Source: Bacillota bacterium (GTDB taxonomy: Bacteria; Bacillota; Bacilli; Paenibacillales; UBA4045). From it: a stretch of 64,000 bases of DNA. Each line of letters begins with the position of its first letter. Position 1 is the stretch's first letter. The stretch is taken from positions 62,001 through 126,000 of the forward strand of contig JAEZQY010000017.1 of assembly GCA_023441055.1 (NCBI GenBank), in the 5' to 3' direction. Shown one piece after another: positions 35,882 through 45,309 of this stretch. The notes below the pieces were generated by a model. It did no database searches and was not told the origin of the DNA. It worked only from the letters and a program-made list of their open reading frames with translations. The translations under genes and the position numbers were made by a program.

Positions 35882-36757
35882 CTACTGCTTGACTGCCCCA
35901 AGCATAATACCCTTGATAAAGTATTTCTGTAGGAATGGATAAGAGAACAGGATCGGCAAGATCGCGACCACGATAGTTGCGCTTTGCATCGTCTTCGGGT
36001 ACAGCCTCTCCGTCGCCATCGGATCATTGCTGGCGAACAGGTCGGAGTTCTCCGTAATAATCTCTCGCAGCAGAATTGTCAGCGTCCAGTTCGAGCGATC
36101 ATTCAAGTACAGCATCGCTTCGAAGAAGCGGTTCCAGTTAGCTACGCCATAGAACAAGCTGATTGTAGCCATGAGCGGCAGCGACAACGGGATCACAATC
36201 TTGAACAAGATATATAGATGACCCGCCCCATCAATCTTCGCCGATTCCTCCAGTGCATCCGGGATCGATTCGAAGAATGTCTTCACGATGATGAAGTTGT
36301 ACGTGCTGATTAAGGTTGGAATCATGACCGCCCACAAGGTGTTGTACAGATGAAGCCCCTTCACGACGAGGAATGTTGGAATCATGCCTCCGCTGAATAG
36401 CATCGTCAGAATGATAACGAACATAACCCAGCGATCGCCGCGAATCTTCGATTTGGCAAGCGGATACGCCGTTAGTACCGTCACCGTGACATTCAACACC
36501 GTACCGACGAGCGTCACGAAAATCGTATTGCGGTAGCTAGAGAGCAGCAGCGGGTTGGTCAGTATTTGACTATAAGCGGATAAATCGAGATCAAACGGGA
36601 TGATCATCAGTGGGTTGCGCACATAAGAGGCGTAATCACTGAGGGAGATGGACAGGACATTCAAGATCGGATACAGCGTGATCATACCCAGCACAGATAA
36701 GAATATATAGTTCAAGCTGTCGAAAGCTTTATCGCCCCAGCTCGTCTGAATTCGCAT
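35882..36757 (-). CDS. Carbohydrate ABC transporter permease, YtcP type
   Basis: 291-residue permease with about six membrane segments. The EAA loop is IPDALEESAKIDGAGHLYIL near residue 170. Its ATG overlaps the stop of the LplB-type permease by one base. No ATPase gene nearby; a shared MsmX-type ATPase is expected. Confidence 0.93.
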   Translation of the reverse strand: MRIQTSWGDKAFDSLNYIFLSVLGMITLYPILNVLSISLSDYASYVRNPLMIIPFDLDLSAYSQILTNPLLLSSYRNTIFVTLVGTVLNVTVTVLTAYPLAKSKIRGDRWVMFVIILTMLFSGGMIPTFLVVKGLHLYNTLWAVMIPTLISTYNFIIVKTFFESIPDALEESAKIDGAGHLYILFKIVIPLSLPLMATISLFYGVANWNRFFEAMLYLNDRSNWTLTILLREIITENSDLFASNDPMATERLYPKTMQSATIVVAILPILFSYPFLQKYFIKGIMLGAVKQ

Positions 36758-37689
36758 CAGAATATCCCCCTCTCTCCAGACTTGCGCGCAAGCGAGTTAG
36801 CAATTAGTAGCAGCACAAGTCCGACAAGTGACTTGAACAATCCCACGGCCGTAGAGAAATCATAGCGAGTTTCTACCAGACCTGTGCGATATACATACGT
36901 CTCGAATACATCTCCAACCTCGTAAACAAGCGGATTGCTCAGCAGGAAGATCTGCTCGAAGCCATTGTCCATCATGTGTCCAATCTTGATAAGTAAAAGC
37001 ACGACGATCGTACTCTTGATACCAGGAAGCGTCACATGCACAATCTGGCGCAGCCGGCTAGCACCATCCATACGAGCCGCCTCATACAACTGCGGATCAA
37101 TTCCGGTCAACGCCGCGAGGAAGATAATCGTATTCCACCCCATCCCATGCCACAGATCAGACAACACAATAATGGTGCGAAAGTAAGCTTTGTTAGCCAG
37201 AAAGTTGATCGGTTCCCCGCCCATCGACTCAATGACCATATTCACGACACCGGTGGACGGCGACAGGAAGTTGATCACAAGTCCGGCAATGACCACCCAT
37301 GACAAGAAGTAAGGGAGGTAGATGACCGTCTGAATCGTTCGCTTGAACGACATCTTGCGTACCTCGTTCAGTAGAATAGCCAGAATGATAGGTGCCGGGA
37401 AGTTAAACACGATCTTATACAAGCTGATCAGCAGCGAATTACGCAACACTTTATAAAAGTTGTCGTTACTGAACAATTCAATAAAGTGCTTGAATCCGAC
37501 CCAGTCACTCTTAAACATGCCTCCGAAGATGTTGTATTGCTTAAATGCGATCGTCACCCCATACATGGGCACATAGTGAAACACTACGTAATATATCAAT
37601 CCTGGTACAAGCAGCAAGTACAACGACGGGTTGCTTCGCATATGCGACCAGATACCTGCCGCGTTATTCCCTATTCTCCTTATTTCCAT
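36757..37689 (-). CDS. Carbohydrate ABC transporter permease, LplB type
   Basis: 310-residue permease with six predicted membrane segments. The EAA loop is DPQLYEAARMDGASRLRQIVH near residue 205, and HYVPMYGVTIAFKQYN near the N terminus is typical of LplB. Start ATG 37689 follows GGGAGG by six bases. First gene of the minus-strand operon permease - permease - binding protein - sialidase-like - aldolase - FAD oxidoreductase. Confidence 0.93.
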   Translation of the reverse strand: MEIRRIGNNAAGIWSHMRSNPSLYLLLVPGLIYYVVFHYVPMYGVTIAFKQYNIFGGMFKSDWVGFKHFIELFSNDNFYKVLRNSLLISLYKIVFNFPAPIILAILLNEVRKMSFKRTIQTVIYLPYFLSWVVIAGLVINFLSPSTGVVNMVIESMGGEPINFLANKAYFRTIIVLSDLWHGMGWNTIIFLAALTGIDPQLYEAARMDGASRLRQIVHVTLPGIKSTIVVLLLIKIGHMMDNGFEQIFLLSNPLVYEVGDVFETYVYRTGLVETRYDFSTAVGLFKSLVGLVLLLIANSLARKSGERGIF

Positions 37690-37912
37690 TTGGCGCCTCC
37701 CGCTCTCTATGCTGTTCGTGCACACCACTTAATGGATGCGCTTTCATCATACTTACCATTGGCGGATATTGTAATGACGTAATCGCGTTATTTGGTTCGC
37801 AATATTAGTCGTTTGTCGGGAACTTATGCTCCAGTAGGCTCAACGTTGCGCCTTATAGGTACGAGATTTTGTTCTACCGTTCTAATTCATGTCATCATGA
37901 GCTATTGGCCTA

Positions 37913-37951
37913 TGTAAACGCTTGCTTAATATTCATCAATCAAGCTACAAT
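37913..37951 (+). promoter_or_regulatory. cre site overlapping the regulator-kinase promoter
   Basis: TGTAAACGCTTGCT (37913-37926) matches the cre consensus at all fixed positions and overlaps a probable -35 (TTGCTT 37922-37927), 18 bases from TACAAT (37946-37951). CcpA binding here would block the two-component genes and so damp the divergent transport operon. The rest of the 301-base gap shows no gene. Confidence 0.7.
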
Positions 37952-37990
37952 GAAGGGTACTATACCGGATGGACAGGAGGCTTCTTATCA

Positions 37991-39592
37991 ATGGGATATT
38001 CGGTGCTTATCGTGGACGATGAGAAAAAGATCAGGGAAGGATTGATCCGACATATCGACTGGTCAGCCCTAAATTACGGCGAACCGCTACAGGCGTCGGA
38101 TGGCATGGAGGCTTGGGAATTCATGCGAAGAACACCCATTGACCTGCTCATAACAGATATCAGGATGCCCTTCATGGATGGGCTTGCCTTGACCGAAAAG
38201 GTCACCTCGCTGAATCGCAACACCCAGATCGTCGTGCTCAGCGGATTCGGTGAGTTCGAATATGCGAAGAAGGCGATGGAATTCGGAGTGAAGCATTACA
38301 TGACCAAACCGACCGATCTGAATCAATTCAGCCAGATCATTAAGGACATTAGCCAGCAGCTTGAACGTAGAGACCGCCAGCACTCACGCATGAAGCGTAT
38401 TGAGAAGAAGTACCTGGAAGCAATGGACCTCGTTGTCGAACAATTCTTGATTGAACTAGTCGAGGGCGGAACACATACGAACGATTCAATTAATGAATTC
38501 TTGAATGAGCATCAATTGCACTTGCCCTATTCCCATTATCAATTACTCAACTTGATCCCAATACCGCCTACACCGCACTATTCAGAAAAGAAACCTTTAT
38601 TCCAGGCCATTCGGGAGTGCGTTCAGAGCTTTCCGGTTGTCGCACATCCATTCATCTATAAGCGCAGCGAAGGGATTCACTTGCTGCTGAACTATGATCA
38701 TCCATTGGACATCGAGCAACTGGCGCTAACTGTCATGAATCGGTTGACCGAGCATGAGGACACTCCACTGGCTGCGCTGCTGAATGAACCGTATACAGAG
38801 CTTAGCGATACGATGTACAGCTATCAGCAAACGGTTCAAATGCGCAGCCATCTGTCCGCGATATCTCCGGGCTCTGTGTACCGCTATCCAGAGCTGTGCA
38901 GCACTTCAACCCCACTTGCCAATCGGGCATACCCGTATGAGCTGGAAAAGCAGCTCGTCCATGCGGTGACCGCAATGAATCAGACTGCGGCTGAAGCGGC
39001 CGTCGAGCATATGTTTACGTTCCTGGAAGAGCGGCATTCTACAATGCAGGCCTACCGGGAATGCTTCGCAAGAGTTTACTTTGCTATTGAAGCTGCCATG
39101 CGTTCGTTCCACATCGACATCAGAGCGATGATCGGGGATCAAGTGTTCCCACTAGAGGCAGCAGTCGAAACCCATCGCCCGCATGAACTTCGCGTATTGC
39201 TGCTTAGCTGCATAGGGAGATGCATCTCATCGTTGCTTCAAACCAAGGTTCCTTCCAGTCATAAATTCGTCGACCAAGTGAAGGCTTACATCGATCAGCA
39301 ATATATGGAGGATATCTCCTTAATCTCAGCTTCACAAGCGGTTCACCTGAGTCCAACTTATCTGAGTAAAATTTTCAAGAAGGTGACGTCGCTTAGCTTC
39401 GTAGAATATGTCACGGAAGTCCGTGTACAGAAAGCGAAGGAATGGCTCAGTGACTCAAATGTAAAAATTTATGAGATCGGTGATCGAGTCGGTTATCGCA
39501 GTACAAAGCACTTCTCCCAGGTGTTCAAGAGCTGCACCGGATTGACCCCCTCTGAATTCAGGGACAATATTCGCATCTTGGAGGAGAACTAA
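37991..39592 (+). CDS. Response regulator, YesN type (receiver plus AraC domain)
   Basis: 533 residues from ATG 37991 (AGGAGG ten bases upstream). The receiver begins MGYSVLIVDDEKKIREG with phospho-acceptor Asp in DLLITDIRMPFMDG. A long unassigned middle follows, then a C-terminal AraC domain (ISLISASQAVHLSPTYLS ... LTPSEFRDN). Six bases before its kinase gene and divergent from the importer operon it presumably controls. Confidence 0.93.
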   Translation: MGYSVLIVDDEKKIREGLIRHIDWSALNYGEPLQASDGMEAWEFMRRTPIDLLITDIRMPFMDGLALTEKVTSLNRNTQIVVLSGFGEFEYAKKAMEFGVKHYMTKPTDLNQFSQIIKDISQQLERRDRQHSRMKRIEKKYLEAMDLVVEQFLIELVEGGTHTNDSINEFLNEHQLHLPYSHYQLLNLIPIPPTPHYSEKKPLFQAIRECVQSFPVVAHPFIYKRSEGIHLLLNYDHPLDIEQLALTVMNRLTEHEDTPLAALLNEPYTELSDTMYSYQQTVQMRSHLSAISPGSVYRYPELCSTSTPLANRAYPYELEKQLVHAVTAMNQTAAEAAVEHMFTFLEERHSTMQAYRECFARVYFAIEAAMRSFHIDIRAMIGDQVFPLEAAVETHRPHELRVLLLSCIGRCISSLLQTKVPSSHKFVDQVKAYIDQQYMEDISLISASQAVHLSPTYLSKIFKKVTSLSFVEYVTEVRVQKAKEWLSDSNVKIYEIGDRVGYRSTKHFSQVFKSCTGLTPSEFRDNIRILEEN

Positions 39593-39598
39593 CCCGCC

Positions 39599-41386
39599 AT
39601 GATTACCCAACGAAGGAAAGTGCTCGCGAAGAACCTGGTCTCCCTCGTGATCGTCATCATTGTTCCGATTATCATATTGAATATTTACTATATTACATAT
39701 TGGAGTAATAACATGAAGGAACTGGAGATGGAGAAGGACGTCAAATTTCTATCTCTGATGGGCCAGACACTGGATACAATATTGAACGATATTACACAAT
39801 TGGTTTCCTTGCTGGAATTTGACCATACGTTTAACAATGCGATTGATGGACTGATCGAGGAGGATGGCAATCTGTCCCCCTCGAGATTCATCTACTTGAA
39901 TTCAGTCATGGAGAATACGTTCCGGACATTCCTGGCCAAGCCTTACATCCGCTCTGTGTACTTCTATCATGAACATAATGACATGATCGTTTTCACAACA
40001 GAAGGGATTAAGAAACTAAATGAAATGGTCGACAACAATTGGCTGGAATCGTATCGATCCAATGCGGATGAGCGAAACTACTGGATCGAAGTTCGGAATG
40101 TGGAGTACCCGGGTCCCCGTGTTGTGGAGACACTAACGCTGTTTCGCAAGGTGCCGATCTATGTGACACAGCCCGGCCAAGGCGTCGGCGTCATCGTATT
40201 GAATCTGGAAACCAAGTACTTCGACTCGCTCACTTCCAATATTCCTGATACTCAGGATAAGACCGTCTTCATCATGGACAGTGCCAGCAATGTACTATAT
40301 AACAGTTCGGGCGAAGCACTCTCTAACTTCTTATCGATGGATGATCTTGCGAAGCTTAGCGAGCATGGCCATATGGTGAAGCGTACCGATACTGAATCAT
40401 ATCTCGTCTCATTTGTGGAGGCCAAGCATTATGATTGGAAATATATATCCGTATACCCGACCAACAAACTAACGGAACGGCTAGACTTCATCAAGCAAAT
40501 CAATATATGGATACTGGTCTTCTCCTTCGCTGTCGGTATTCTGCTTGCGTATCGGTATACAGTGAAGAGCTACAAACCCGTGCGGACGTTGCTAGAGGTT
40601 ATTCGTTATTACAATGAGGGCAAGGATATATCCAGCTTCAAGCTTACGAAGGATGATGAATACGGTTATATCACCTTGCACATTATCCGCAACTTTATTG
40701 AGAAGAACCAAATCCAACAGTCACTAATCGAGAATACATTGCTACAGCGAGAGACCGAGTTGTTCGCCCTACAGGCGCAGATTAATCCACACTTTCTATA
40801 TAACATGCTCGAGACAATCAACTGGGAGGCAATAGACCGCCTCGGCAAAGATAATGCCATCTCCACGATGCTGCTCCAGTTGTCCAACAACCTTCGATAT
40901 GTAACCGATCATAGCCGATATATCGTGACGGTCGAGGAGGATCTGCAGCACTTACAGAAGTATGTATATATGCAACAAGTTTTGAAAGAGGACTTATTCA
41001 AATTTGAAATCGATGTGGACGAGAGCGCATTAGGCGCACAAACTTTAAAGCTGCTGATGCAGCCTTTGGTCGAGAATGCTATCCAGCATGGCATGTCGGA
41101 GAAAAGCTCGGGAGGATGGATTCGAGTTAAGATTCGCAGAATGAATCAACATTTGGATGTCCGTATCATCGACAATGGCCGAGGCATAGTCAAGGATAAA
41201 ATGCTTAAGCTGCAGACCGAACTGAATCAGACAAAGCCACAGTACCAGTATTCGAAGGGACTTGGTGTGCTTAATATTCACCAGCGTATCCGACTGAGAT
41301 TCGGTGATCTGTACGGGCTGCAAATCCGCAGCAAGACCAATTGGGGCACGGTTGTAGTGATGACTTTTCCGTATATGAAGGACTAA
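39599..41386 (+). CDS. Sensor histidine kinase, YesM type
   Basis: 595 residues: first membrane segment at about 12-33, extracytoplasmic sensor to about 295, second membrane segment (IWILVFSFAVGILLAYRY), a HAMP-like linker, the kinase motif LQAQINPHFLYNMLETIN near residue 393, and a HATPase domain with DNGRGI and KGLGVLNIHQR. Paired with the response regulator just upstream; probable signal is the oligosaccharide taken up by the divergent importer. Confidence 0.93.
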   Translation: MITQRRKVLAKNLVSLVIVIIVPIIILNIYYITYWSNNMKELEMEKDVKFLSLMGQTLDTILNDITQLVSLLEFDHTFNNAIDGLIEEDGNLSPSRFIYLNSVMENTFRTFLAKPYIRSVYFYHEHNDMIVFTTEGIKKLNEMVDNNWLESYRSNADERNYWIEVRNVEYPGPRVVETLTLFRKVPIYVTQPGQGVGVIVLNLETKYFDSLTSNIPDTQDKTVFIMDSASNVLYNSSGEALSNFLSMDDLAKLSEHGHMVKRTDTESYLVSFVEAKHYDWKYISVYPTNKLTERLDFIKQINIWILVFSFAVGILLAYRYTVKSYKPVRTLLEVIRYYNEGKDISSFKLTKDDEYGYITLHIIRNFIEKNQIQQSLIENTLLQRETELFALQAQINPHFLYNMLETINWEAIDRLGKDNAISTMLLQLSNNLRYVTDHSRYIVTVEEDLQHLQKYVYMQQVLKEDLFKFEIDVDESALGAQTLKLLMQPLVENAIQHGMSEKSSGGWIRVKIRRMNQHLDVRIIDNGRGIVKDKMLKLQTELNQTKPQYQYSKGLGVLNIHQRIRLRFGDLYGLQIRSKTNWGTVVVMTFPYMKD

Positions 41387-41430
41387 ATCGGATATCAACC
41401 GAAAAAATCACATGTGTGAATCACCGCTAA

Positions 41431-41460
41431 GAGGGCGACTATCCGAAGATAGTCGCCCTC
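41431..41460. terminator. Bidirectional terminator
   Basis: Perfect 13-bp stem GAGGGCGACTATC / GATAGTCGCCCTC with a CGAA tetraloop between two convergent genes. T-runs are short on both sides. Confidence 0.8.
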
Positions 41461-41466
41461 AATCAC

Positions 41467-42300
41467 TTATTCATGGAATGCTACTCTTACATAGGTGCGA
41501 TCATCGAACGATGCATTCCCTTTCGTTATCCCCTTAGTAGACTTAAACTGCTTATAACAGAGGGGATCTGTTGCAAGCACCTGCTGCAGATACTGTTCAG
41601 ATTCCGCTAAAGTATTGAATAATTTAGGATAGCCGTCACTAGCGAGAACAATGTGCCGTACATTGGCATCCAGCTCAATTACCTTCACTTGGTTCACATT
41701 CACTGCAAAACCGTCAAGCACAGGAAAGCTGTACCGTTCATCCCCATCACTGTTCTGATAGTACATGGCCCGTTTAATAAGCGGGAGCACATATGCTCTA
41801 GCGGTGTCGTGTTCGATCAGTTCGTCCACTGTCTTGCCATTGTCCAGTTCAGTTGCGAGGTAGAGCGCTCTTGCCTCCGCGATAACGTCATCCACGAGCT
41901 TGGGTGACGTATATAGCTTATTATCTACAAGACATTGGCAATCTCCGATGATCCAGACTTGATGATGGAATACGCTGTAGATAATTGCACACGCCGCTAA
42001 TCGCTCTGATGGATGAGCGCGACATCGCTCTACCATCTGATTGTCCCTATAGAACGTTTTAATTGATACCGTTAAACGCTCAATCGCTTCAGCACACTCG
42101 ACATCCTTAGGAAATTGTAGAATCGCCTGCTTAATGAGATCAACAGCCAATTGTCCAGTTGTTCGCCCATGCTGTGTAAAGCTAGACTTGGATGTCACGC
42201 CATCAATCACGCAGATGAAGTCCTCAGTTAGAATTAGATCGTCCTCACAACGCTCCAATCGTCCGGTCTTCCCCTGGATGTACTGCTCCACAATTCGCAT
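41467..42300 (-). CDS. PP2C-like protein phosphatase
   Basis: 277-residue cytosolic PPM/PP2C-fold protein. The metal-site motifs are present in order: ICVIDGVTS near residue 33, IIGDCQC near 118, VLASDGYPKLF near 218 and ASFDDRTYVRV near the C terminus. It is shorter and more divergent than housekeeping PP2C enzymes. Last gene of the tripartite-transporter operon, 13 bases after TctC, an unusual place for a protein phosphatase. Possible roles are dephosphorylating a transporter component or a small phosphorylated metabolite. Confidence 0.8.
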   Translation of the reverse strand: MRIVEQYIQGKTGRLERCEDDLILTEDFICVIDGVTSKSSFTQHGRTTGQLAVDLIKQAILQFPKDVECAEAIERLTVSIKTFYRDNQMVERCRAHPSERLAACAIIYSVFHHQVWIIGDCQCLVDNKLYTSPKLVDDVIAEARALYLATELDNGKTVDELIEHDTARAYVLPLIKRAMYYQNSDGDERYSFPVLDGFAVNVNQVKVIELDANVRHIVLASDGYPKLFNTLAESEQYLQQVLATDPLCYKQFKSTKGITKGNASFDDRTYVRVAFHE

Positions 42301-42313
42301 GATGTGTCCTCGA

Positions 42314-43312
42314 TTAATTCTTCTGACTCTGGATCAATTCAAGAATGCCTGAGCTCTCAACGACTTGCTTAAATACAGCGCGCTGTGACTCCCAAAGCTT
42401 CCCGAATTCCTCCGCATTTAGATAGTTCACATTCATTCCGATATCTTCTACACTAGCGATGAATGCTGGATCGTTAATGATTTTTCCAAACCCTTCATCT
42501 AGGGTTTTCTTCACATCATCCGGTAATCCCTTAGGAGCACCAACGCCTTGCCACACTTGGAGGTTGACGTCAAAGCCCTTCTCCATCAACGTTGGCACAT
42601 CCTTGAACACTTCGTCCTCGATTCGGTGTTCCTGCGTAATCGCTAGAGCTCGCATCGCGCCATCTTGAATTTGGGCCTTAAATTCACCTGTGTTACCGGA
42701 GATCAAATCCACGTGTCCTCCTAGTAATGCTGTCAATGCTGGACCCCCACCAGCAAATGGAACCTGCTCCATCTGAATACCTGCTTCAAGCGCGAATAGT
42801 TCAGCAGTTACATGCGTAATGGATCCTAATCCAGCATGTGCATATGTCAATGTACCCGGATTCGCCTTCGCATGCTCAATTAAGTCCTCGATTGTCTCGA
42901 ACGGCGAGCTGGCTTGAACAGCTATGACGATCGGAATGGTTGCCGCAAGCGCAATGGGTTCGAATGCTTCAATATAGTCATACTTTGTTCCGCCATATAA
43001 CGGTTGAAGCAGCATACTTGTATTCGCGCTGCCGATCGTATATCCATCTGCCGTCTTATCTCCTAGATCATTCCAACCAAGAATACCGCCAGCTCCGCCT
43101 GTATTAGTGATCGTCAGGCTTTTGCCAAATACGTCAGTGAATTGCTTCTCCATCGCTCTGACCATCAAGTCTGAGCTGCCGCCTGCGTTAAATGGAATAA
43201 TGAACTCCACCGATTTGTTCGGATATGCCCCCTTACCTCCACTTGATGAACAACCTGCAATTACGACTACGCTGCACAATACAACGACTAACAATGACCA
43301 AACCTTTTTCAT
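42314..43312 (-). CDS. Tripartite tricarboxylate transporter substrate-binding lipoprotein (TctC)
   Basis: 332 residues; lipoprotein signal ends VIAGC at Cys21. The mature part opens YPNKSVEFIIPFNAGGSSDL, the beta-strand and binding-loop pattern of TctC/Bug proteins, which bind carboxylates through two water-bridged loops. Delivers substrate to TctA/TctB. Position after TctA is less usual than TctC-TctB-TctA order. Confidence 0.95.
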   Translation of the reverse strand: MKKVWSLLVVVLCSVVVIAGCSSSGGKGAYPNKSVEFIIPFNAGGSSDLMVRAMEKQFTDVFGKSLTITNTGGAGGILGWNDLGDKTADGYTIGSANTSMLLQPLYGGTKYDYIEAFEPIALAATIPIVIAVQASSPFETIEDLIEHAKANPGTLTYAHAGLGSITHVTAELFALEAGIQMEQVPFAGGGPALTALLGGHVDLISGNTGEFKAQIQDGAMRALAITQEHRIEDEVFKDVPTLMEKGFDVNLQVWQGVGAPKGLPDDVKKTLDEGFGKIINDPAFIASVEDIGMNVNYLNAEEFGKLWESQRAVFKQVVESSGILELIQSQKN

Positions 43313-43341
43313 GACGTTACCCCTCTCTTTGACAAGTTGTA

Positions 43342-44844
43342 TTATTCTTCTTTGCTATGTAATAAAACCTTTTTAATAGGTTTCATTAGCGTGAGTAGGA
43401 TGATCACGAATGTAACCGCGAACAGTGTGCCAGTTATTGGGCGCGATGCCATCGTCAGCATGCTGCCACCACTAATGATCAAGCCCTGCGTTAAACCTGA
43501 TTCAATGATCGGACCAAGTACGATGCCAACTGCTAGCGGCGCCATGCTGTATCCATAGTTGCGAATGAAGAACGCGAATACGCCGAATAGGACTAGAATC
43601 AGTAAATCAAAGAAACTAAAGTTTGAAGCGTACGCCCCAGTAAATGTAATAATTAACACAATGGGCATCAAGATATTCACTGGTGTTTTTAACATGGATG
43701 CGAATATACCAACAAGCGGTAAATTAATAATGAGCAGCAACACATTTCCGATATACATACTTGCCACTAGTCCCCAGAATAAATCCGCATGCTGAGTAAT
43801 TAATGCAGGACCCGGGGTAATGCCGTGGATAATAAATCCGCTTAGCAGCAAGGCTGCAGGTGGCGAGAATGGCAGTCCCAATGATAGGAGAGGGATCAGC
43901 GCAGCAGAGCTTGCTGCATTGTTAGCCGATTCAGGACCAGCAACACCTTCGATCGCCCCATGACCGAACTCTTCAGGATGCTTGCTTATTTTCTTCTCAG
44001 CCACATAGGAGGAGAAGCTAGCTAATGTGCCTGCTGGACCAGGGAGCAGACCGATCAAGAACCCTATGATACCGCCTCTAACGATTGGTCCTGCCGAGCG
44101 CTTCATGTCCTGCTTACTTGGGTAAAGATCCTTCATCTTCACCTTCTTCACTTTCATGTCGGGAGCAGATTTCACTAGTGCGTACAACACTTCACTGATC
44201 CCAAATACAGCCATAGCGATAATGCTAAAATCAATTCCTCTCAGTAAAGGATCGACTCCAAATGTGAACCGCTCTACCCCTGCAATTGCATCAAGTCCAA
44301 CCGTACCAATCATCAGGCCGACCAATACCATCAATAGCGACTTGAGCGGTGAATCCCCTGTAAGATTCATCAATATGAACAATCCAAGGAAGGCAATCGC
44401 AAAGTACTCAGGTGGTCCAAAGCTCAATGCTGCCTTCGCTAATGTGGGAGCAAAGAATGTTAAACCGACTACCCCTAATGTACCTGCGATAAACGATCCA
44501 ATCGCTGCTATAGAAAGAGCAACTCCGGCTCTCCCCTTCTTGGCCATCTGGTTACCATCCAGACACGTAATGACGGATGCGGATTCACCTGGTACGTTGA
44601 CCAGTATCGCTGTCGTTGAGCCGCCATACATGGCGCCATAATAAATACCTGCGAACATGATGATGGCTGCGGTAGCATCCATCCCAAAGCTAAGAGGCAG
44701 CAACAGAGCCATTGCCCCAGTTACACCTAATCCTGGAAGCACGCCTGTTAGCGTTCCAATAATGACTCCAATTGCAGCGGCCATTAAGGGTATAGGTTGC
44801 AAAGCGGATAAGAAGCCTTCTCCTAAAAACGCCAATATATCCAT
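43342..44844 (-). CDS. Tripartite tricarboxylate transporter large membrane protein (TctA)
   Basis: 500 residues, many membrane segments, full family length. Conserved early GTLTGVLPGLGVTGAMALLLP and mid-protein GPESANNAASSAALIPLLSLG are the two repeat motifs of the TctA fold. Channel component of a secondary importer for organic acids. 23 bases after TctB. Confidence 0.95.
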   Translation of the reverse strand: MDILAFLGEGFLSALQPIPLMAAAIGVIIGTLTGVLPGLGVTGAMALLLPLSFGMDATAAIIMFAGIYYGAMYGGSTTAILVNVPGESASVITCLDGNQMAKKGRAGVALSIAAIGSFIAGTLGVVGLTFFAPTLAKAALSFGPPEYFAIAFLGLFILMNLTGDSPLKSLLMVLVGLMIGTVGLDAIAGVERFTFGVDPLLRGIDFSIIAMAVFGISEVLYALVKSAPDMKVKKVKMKDLYPSKQDMKRSAGPIVRGGIIGFLIGLLPGPAGTLASFSSYVAEKKISKHPEEFGHGAIEGVAGPESANNAASSAALIPLLSLGLPFSPPAALLLSGFIIHGITPGPALITQHADLFWGLVASMYIGNVLLLIINLPLVGIFASMLKTPVNILMPIVLIITFTGAYASNFSFFDLLILVLFGVFAFFIRNYGYSMAPLAVGIVLGPIIESGLTQGLIISGGSMLTMASRPITGTLFAVTFVIILLTLMKPIKKVLLHSKEE

Positions 44845-44867
44845 GTGTTCCTCCTTCTGCTATACCG

Positions 44868-45293
44868 TTATGGCAACATAACGCCAAGTAGTGTATTGAA
44901 TATGAGATAGAATCCGACAGATCCACAAATCGATAGGATAATCGGCGTCTTCCACCCCTTCACCTGTGCAATTTTCAGGATTGCCAGCAATGCGACGAAG
45001 GAAGCCACAATATAACCCAACAGCTTCATAATGAGGATGTACGCTAGCATGACACCAATAATCATGAATGTCTTCTTCAAGTCCACATCCAGCCTCACAT
45101 TCTTGGAATCGCCCTTACCCATCAATGACCTCACTAGAAGCCATGCGGAGATGAAGGTTGCGCAGGCTCCCACGATCATCGGCATAAACCCGGCTTTGGG
45201 CGCCTGCATGGCACCGAAGGATAAGGAGCTTGCTGTGCTCCAATATGCGATTGATAACAGCAGCATGAATCCATTTGCTATTTTTTCACCCAC
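44868..45293 (-). CDS. Tripartite tricarboxylate transporter small membrane protein (TctB)
   Basis: 141 residues with four membrane segments. I start at GTG 45293 (VGEKIANGFMLLL), which follows AGAGAGGCAGGTAG; the longer in-frame start at 45347 would overlap the previous gene by 38 bases and add a non-membrane tail. Small partner of TctA. Confidence 0.85.
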   Translation of the reverse strand: MGEKIANGFMLLLSIAYWSTASSLSFGAMQAPKAGFMPMIVGACATFISAWLLVRSLMGKGDSKNVRLDVDLKKTFMIIGVMLAYILIMKLLGYIVASFVALLAILKIAQVKGWKTPIILSICGSVGFYLIFNTLLGVMLP

Positions 45294-45309
45294 TGGACTA
45301 CCTGCCTCT

